Positions 59,393-64,000 of a DNA stretch of 64,000 nucleotides are shown piece after piece (the first letter of the stretch is position 1; every line of letters begins with the position of its first letter). The notes below the pieces were generated by a model. The model was not told where the DNA came from and did not search any database. It saw nothing but the letters and a program-made list of their open reading frames with translations. The stretch is from Bacteroides graminisolvens DSM 19988 = JCM 15093 (lineage in GTDB: Bacteria; Bacteroidota; Bacteroidia; Bacteroidales; Bacteroidaceae): positions 744,001 to 808,000 of the forward strand of contig NZ_ATZI01000001.1 of the NCBI RefSeq assembly GCF_000428125.1, written 5' to 3'. Position numbers and translations under genes: made by a program.

Positions 59393-62300
59393 ATGAATCT
59401 TAATTCTAGAAAAACAGCACTAATTGCGAAGATTTGTCTTTCTTTCCTGATTGGTGGCGTTCCTTCGGCTTTTGCAACCTTACCTGTTGCTGTTGAAACG
59501 ACTCAGCAGAACGGTAAAGTAACAGGAACAGTAGTTGACCAATACGGTGAATCCGTTATTGGAGCTAACGTACTTCAAAAAGGTACTACGAATGGTGTCA
59601 TAACAGACATTGATGGAAACTTCGTATTAAATGTACCAAGAGGAGCAACACTTGAGGTCTCTTTTGTAGGTTATGTTACCCAATCTGTAAAAGTAACTGG
59701 TCCTACTATTAAAATTGTTTTAGTTGAAGACTCTAAAGCTCTTGAAGAAGTAGTAGTAGTAGGTTATGGCGTTCAAAAAAAGAAATTAGTAACTGGTGCT
59801 ACGGTTCAAGTAAAGGGAGAACAACTAGCAGCGCTAAATACAACTAGTGCCTTGACTGCCATGCAAAGCATGTCTCCAGGTGTTAATATCACTCAATCCT
59901 CAGGGCAGCCTGGTGAAGGATTTAAGGTTAATATCCGTGGTTTAGGAACAGTAGGCAGTTATGCTCCTCTATATGTTATTGATGGTATTACCGGTGGAGA
60001 TATCAACTCTTTAAACCCTTCTGATATTGAAAGTATTGATGTGTTGAAAGATGCGGCTTCTTGTGCTATCTATGGTGCTCGCGGTGCCAATGGTGTCATT
60101 CTTGTAACAACGAAACAAGGAAAAATAGGTAAGATACAAGTAACGTACGATGGCTATTTTGGATGGCAAAATTCACCCAAGATGCCAGAACTGCTGAATG
60201 CAAAACAATATATGGAAGTGCAGGACCTGATTATGTTCAATCAGGGTGGACAAGCAATTGACTGGGAAGGGAAATTATCATCTGGACTATATAATAGTAT
60301 CATGGATGGATCTTATCAAGGAACGAATTGGTTAAAATTGATCCATAATGATGATGCACCAATCACCAACCATGCGTTGAATGTAGTAGGTGGTAATGAT
60401 ATGTCTAAGTTCTCTTTGGGTGTGTCTTACACCTCTCAAGAAGGTATTTACGGAAAGCCCGTTCAATCTGATTTTGAACGAACTTCTGTTCGTCTAAATT
60501 CTGATCACGTGCTTTGGAAGAAAGGTGACTTAGATGTGATATCGTTATCTGAGAACATGACATATAATTATAAGACGAAATCGGGTATTGGTATTGGCAA
60601 TCAATATTGGAATGACATTTCTAATGTGTTGCGTGCTAATCCCATTACTCCTGCTTATAATGAAAGTGGTGATATTTTTGCGTACGATGATTTATTGGCT
60701 AGTGGTATTTTTGGAATAATTCCAGGGGCCGGAAATCCTCTTGGAGACATGATATACAACCGCGGAAATAATACTTCCAAGAGTCATGCATTGAATATGT
60801 CAGCAACTTTGAAAATTCAACCTATTAAGAATTTGGTTTGGAGAAGCCAATTTAATTACAAAATGTCTTCAAGCTCATATCGTCAGTATGTGCCTAAATA
60901 TAAGATCAACCCTTCTGTTAATTCACAAGCCCAAAGTGATAGGACCCAGCAATCAGCTAGCCAGGGATGGTCTTATTCATGGGAAAATACGCTAAACTAT
61001 AAGTTTAGTATAGACACTAGCCATAATATTGATCTTCTTGCCGGTACATCTATAGAGAAGTGGGGCATGGGTGAAAGTATGGAAGCTACAAATTCGGGAG
61101 GATTATGGAGTGATTGGGATCATGCTTGGTTAGATAACATGAAGGATGTTGGTACGGCTTCTGCTACAGGTTCTCCTTGGGGTGAAGGTGGCTTGGCCTC
61201 TTTTTTCGGTCGTGTGAACTATGATTATAAGGAAAAATACATGTTTAGCGCTATTGTTCGTCACGATGGTTCTTCAAATTTTGCTAGTGGTAATCGTTGG
61301 GGTACATTCCCTTCATTCTCGGCCGGTTGGGTCATGACAAATGAAGAGTTTATGAAAGATTCAAGCAATTGGCTTGACTTTTTGAAACTTCGTGCAAGCT
61401 GGGGACAAAACGGAAACTGTAATGTCGCTGGATTCCAATATTTGGCAACTGTTTCTTTTGATAAAACCGCTGCTTATGCTTTCAATAATCAGGTAAATAA
61501 TCCTCAGACGGGTGGTTACGCTAATAAACTACCTAATGCAGATATAACGTGGGAAACATCTGAACAGCTAAACTTCGGTTTTGATGCACGCTTGCTCAGA
61601 AGCCGTTTGGGCGTAGCGTTTGATTGGTATAAAAAGACAACGAAAGATTGGTTAGTTAATGCGCCTGTTCTTGGGCATTATGGAACTGGAGCCCCGGATA
61701 TCAATGGTGGAGATGTTGAAAATACAGGTATTGAACTAGCATTGAATTGGAATGATAAGGCAGGTAAAGAATTTACTTACACTGTAGGAGTGAACATGGC
61801 GTACAATAAAAATGAGGTAACTCGAATTGCTAATGCTGAAGGTATACTTCACGGTCCATCTAATGTTTTATCACAAGGAACAACTGAAATGTATCGCGCA
61901 GAAGTAGGTCAACCTATTGGTTACTTCTGGGGGTATAAGACAGCAGGAGTCTTTCAGAATACAGCTGAAATAGATGCATGGAAAGCTGCAGGAAATGCTA
62001 CGATGTCATCAAATCCGGTTCCGGGTGATTTGATTTTTGTCGATTTGAATGGTGATAAAGCAATTACTGATGCCGATAAAACTAATATTGGTAATCCACA
62101 CCCAGATGTAACTGCCGGTTTGAATTTGAATTTCGGTTATAAAGGATTTGATTTGACTATTGCTGGCTACGGGGCGTTTGGTCATCAGATTGCCAAATCA
62201 TATCGTAAATTTGGAGACGGCCAATATGATAACTATACAACAGATGTTTATGATACTTGGCACGGAGAAGGAACTTCCAATAAATTGCCTCGTTTAGTTC

Positions 62301-62602
62301 CTGGTAATAATTATAATTACCTTAATATTTCTGATATCTACATGGAAGATGCTGATTTCTTCAGATTGCAAAATATTACTTTGGGATATGATTTTAAAAA
62401 GCTATTCCCCAGAGCACCGTTTCAACAGGCACGTCTTTATGTAACTGCTCAGAATTTGTTTACCATAACAGGGTACTCTGGTATGGATCCTGAAGTTGGT
62501 GCTTCTGGTGATGAGACAAACTATTCATGGGGATCAGGTATTGATTTGGGATTCTATCCGAGTCCACGAACATTTTTGGTAGGTGTTAATCTTAAATTTT
62601 AA
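59393..62602 (+). CDS. SusC-family TonB-dependent transporter (mannan PUL)
   Basis: Outer-membrane oligosaccharide importer. It is 1,069 residues. Signal peptide about 1-28 (PSAFA); carboxypeptidase D-like domain (about 40-115, VTGTVVDQYGESVIGANVL); TonB box/plug start LEEVVVVGYGVQKK; plug (about 120-235, APLYVIDGITGGDIN and AIYGARGANGVILVTTKQG); beta-barrel ending SPRTFLVGVNLKF. No STN domain is present, so anti-sigma control is not expected. The SusD gene starts 16 bp later. The substrate is inferred from the upstream mannan enzymes. Confidence 0.96.
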   Translation: MNLNSRKTALIAKICLSFLIGGVPSAFATLPVAVETTQQNGKVTGTVVDQYGESVIGANVLQKGTTNGVITDIDGNFVLNVPRGATLEVSFVGYVTQSVKVTGPTIKIVLVEDSKALEEVVVVGYGVQKKKLVTGATVQVKGEQLAALNTTSALTAMQSMSPGVNITQSSGQPGEGFKVNIRGLGTVGSYAPLYVIDGITGGDINSLNPSDIESIDVLKDAASCAIYGARGANGVILVTTKQGKIGKIQVTYDGYFGWQNSPKMPELLNAKQYMEVQDLIMFNQGGQAIDWEGKLSSGLYNSIMDGSYQGTNWLKLIHNDDAPITNHALNVVGGNDMSKFSLGVSYTSQEGIYGKPVQSDFERTSVRLNSDHVLWKKGDLDVISLSENMTYNYKTKSGIGIGNQYWNDISNVLRANPITPAYNESGDIFAYDDLLASGIFGIIPGAGNPLGDMIYNRGNNTSKSHALNMSATLKIQPIKNLVWRSQFNYKMSSSSYRQYVPKYKINPSVNSQAQSDRTQQSASQGWSYSWENTLNYKFSIDTSHNIDLLAGTSIEKWGMGESMEATNSGGLWSDWDHAWLDNMKDVGTASATGSPWGEGGLASFFGRVNYDYKEKYMFSAIVRHDGSSNFASGNRWGTFPSFSAGWVMTNEEFMKDSSNWLDFLKLRASWGQNGNCNVAGFQYLATVSFDKTAAYAFNNQVNNPQTGGYANKLPNADITWETSEQLNFGFDARLLRSRLGVAFDWYKKTTKDWLVNAPVLGHYGTGAPDINGGDVENTGIELALNWNDKAGKEFTYTVGVNMAYNKNEVTRIANAEGILHGPSNVLSQGTTEMYRAEVGQPIGYFWGYKTAGVFQNTAEIDAWKAAGNATMSSNPVPGDLIFVDLNGDKAITDADKTNIGNPHPDVTAGLNLNFGYKGFDLTIAGYGAFGHQIAKSYRKFGDGQYDNYTTDVYDTWHGEGTSNKLPRLVPGNNYNYLNISDIYMEDADFFRLQNITLGYDFKKLFPRAPFQQARLYVTAQNLFTITGYSGMDPEVGASGDETNYSWGSGIDLGFYPSPRTFLVGVNLKF

Positions 62603-62617
62603 TTAGAATTATTTAGT

Positions 62618-64000
62618 ATGAAAAAGATAATTTATTTTGTGGTTGCGGCCATGATGTTTTCTTCTTGTAATGATTTTCTTGATTCGGAAAGTTATACTCA
62701 GAAGAATACAGGCAACTATCCGTTAACAGCTGAAGATGCCGAACAGGTAATTACGGGAATATATAACAATTTGAATATTGTTAATGCTAATCCGCAATAC
62801 TCTTTCTTTTATTACTCGGAATTAGCCTCAGACGACCGTTTGGGTGGTGGTGGTTTCAATGACCAATTGATGCAAGCTGAAGACTTAATGCTGAATACAG
62901 GTTCAACCATGTACACGCAGTTTTATCAAGATCGTTACAAAGGTGTTTTTAGAGCTAACATGGCAATAGAAACATTAGGAAACTGCAAAGGGGTAACTGA
63001 AGAAGCTTTGAATCAGTATAAGGGAGAGGCTTATTTCTTGAGAGCTTACTATTATTATGAATTGGCTTCTATGTTTGGCAACATACCCTGCCCGGTTTCT
63101 TCTGTAGCTGACCCTACATTGCCCCAGATATCTGGTGAGCCACTTTGGGGGCAAATATTACAAGATTTAATGGCTGCCATTAAGTTGATGCCAGCAAAGG
63201 CGCAGATGGGAACTGGCCACGTAGATAAATATTGTGCACAAGCTTTGCTCGGTCGCGCATACTTGTTTTATTCAGGTTTTTATAACGACGAAACCGTAAC
63301 ATGTCCTGATGGAACAGAAATAACCAAACAAAATGTAATTGATGAAATTAATGATTGTGTTGCAAATTCAGGATATTCATTGGTTCCTAATTATTACAAT
63401 CTATGGGCTTATACAAATCGTTGTACTGTTAATGATGAGCTTTCTGCTTATAAAGGCAAGGGCTTGGTGTGGGTTGAGAACGATTATGGAACAAACCCTG
63501 AAGCCATGTTTATGGTGAAGTATAATACGCAACCGTCTTGGAGCACCACCATTGGATATGTAAATGGTTACGCACTTCATTTTGGTGTTCGTGGTGGACA
63601 GGATTATGCAAAAACATTCCCATTTGGTCAAGGATGGGGAGCAGGTCCGGTTGCTCCTAATTTGTATTCTGATTGGAATGCCGCAGAACCAAATGATCCA
63701 CGTAGGGATGCTTCTATTCAGAAAGTTAATGATCTTCCGGGTTATTCTTATGGTGCCGGTGGGTGGAATGATTTTGCACAAGAAACGGATTATCTTCAGA
63801 AAAAGATTATGCCAGTTGTTGCGCGTAAAGATGATGGAACTTCATTTTGGGCTTCATTCTCAAATGCGATGGACCCTAACCTTACATGGTCAAGTGGTAA
63901 TGAGGATAACTTCCAGTTAAATAGCATAAATGATATGGTGTTGATTCGCTTTGCTGAAGTATTGTTAATGCAATCCGAACTAACTGGTGATGCAACCGGT
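62618..64000 (+). CDS. SusD/RagB-family lipoprotein, 3' end cut by window edge
   Basis: Surface glycan-binding partner of the preceding SusC. The reading frame from ATG 62618 (MKKIIYFVVAAMMFSSC) runs open to the end of the window, 461 codons. The lipobox cysteine is C17, followed by NDFLDSE, acidic as in surface lipoproteins. SusD features: DAEQVITGIYNNL, the AYYYYELASMFGNIPCP segment after GEAYFLR, YCAQALLGRAYLFYSG in the TPR region, and DMVLIRFAEVLLMQSE near the end. About 60-100 residues are probably missing. Confidence 0.93.
   Translation, partial: MKKIIYFVVAAMMFSSCNDFLDSESYTQKNTGNYPLTAEDAEQVITGIYNNLNIVNANPQYSFFYYSELASDDRLGGGGFNDQLMQAEDLMLNTGSTMYTQFYQDRYKGVFRANMAIETLGNCKGVTEEALNQYKGEAYFLRAYYYYELASMFGNIPCPVSSVADPTLPQISGEPLWGQILQDLMAAIKLMPAKAQMGTGHVDKYCAQALLGRAYLFYSGFYNDETVTCPDGTEITKQNVIDEINDCVANSGYSLVPNYYNLWAYTNRCTVNDELSAYKGKGLVWVENDYGTNPEAMFMVKYNTQPSWSTTIGYVNGYALHFGVRGGQDYAKTFPFGQGWGAGPVAPNLYSDWNAAEPNDPRRDASIQKVNDLPGYSYGAGGWNDFAQETDYLQKKIMPVVARKDDGTSFWASFSNAMDPNLTWSSGNEDNFQLNSINDMVLIRFAEVLLMQSELTGDATG

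Overview
The window looks like chromosomal DNA from the genus Bacteroides or a close relative. Evidence: two SusC/SusD loci, a hybrid two-component regulator, fimbrillin-type and 6-bladed beta-propeller lipoproteins, an alpha-2-macroglobulin homologue, a DUF349 protein, and repeated -7 boxes of the Bacteroidetes type TAnnTTTG. It opens inside alaS and closes inside a susD gene. I find no CRISPR array, rRNA or intact insertion sequence.

1-21 kb is core genome: alaS (partial); an M23 peptidase and a MerR regulator; a bifunctional ppGpp enzyme; a parA-parB-DUF5683-mltD cluster; surE-lpxB; rsfS-ftsH-cdsA; one tRNA-Gln; a DUF349 protein; ksgA-mgtE; and an LPG-synthase-like membrane protein overlapping pepD.

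21.2-24.7 kb is an AT-rich, gene-poor insertion-like stretch. It has two lipoprotein genes, a decayed transposase fragment, several inverted and direct repeats, a possible untranslated transcript, and TTGGTGATAC tandem repeats just upstream of the next regulator.

24.7-38.6 kb is a polysaccharide utilisation locus (PUL) for beta-1,4-galactan (pectic galactan or type I arabinogalactan). It encodes an HTCS sensor-regulator, a clan GH-A enzyme resembling GH147 beta-galactosidases, SusC, SusD, a SusE-like glycan-binding lipoprotein and a GH53 endo-galactanase lipoprotein. The inferred route is surface cutting by GH53, capture and import by SusCDE, periplasmic trimming by the GH147-like enzyme, and sensing by the HTCS.

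38.6-49.6 kb holds a fimbrillin-FISUMP lipoprotein, a 1,907-residue alpha-2-macroglobulin homologue without a visible thioester, a DUF1573 protein, meaB and an EamA transporter.

49.7-52.8 kb is the most interesting block. It is a tight three-gene operon: an ABC/OLD-type ATPase, a DUF4435 (TOPRIM-like) protein and a YbdG-like mechanosensitive channel. The first two have the same pairing as AriA/AriB of the PARIS anti-phage system, so this is a candidate PARIS-like module with an attached channel.

52.9-64 kb is a second PUL, for acetylated (galacto)mannan: an AraC regulator, a divergent aldo/keto reductase, a GH5 mannanase, a GH27 alpha-galactosidase, a CE7-type acetyl esterase, SusC and a truncated SusD.

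Several starts were moved downstream of the longest open frame, because the upstream TTG or GTG codons lie in or next to a -7 box or because a better ATG follows.
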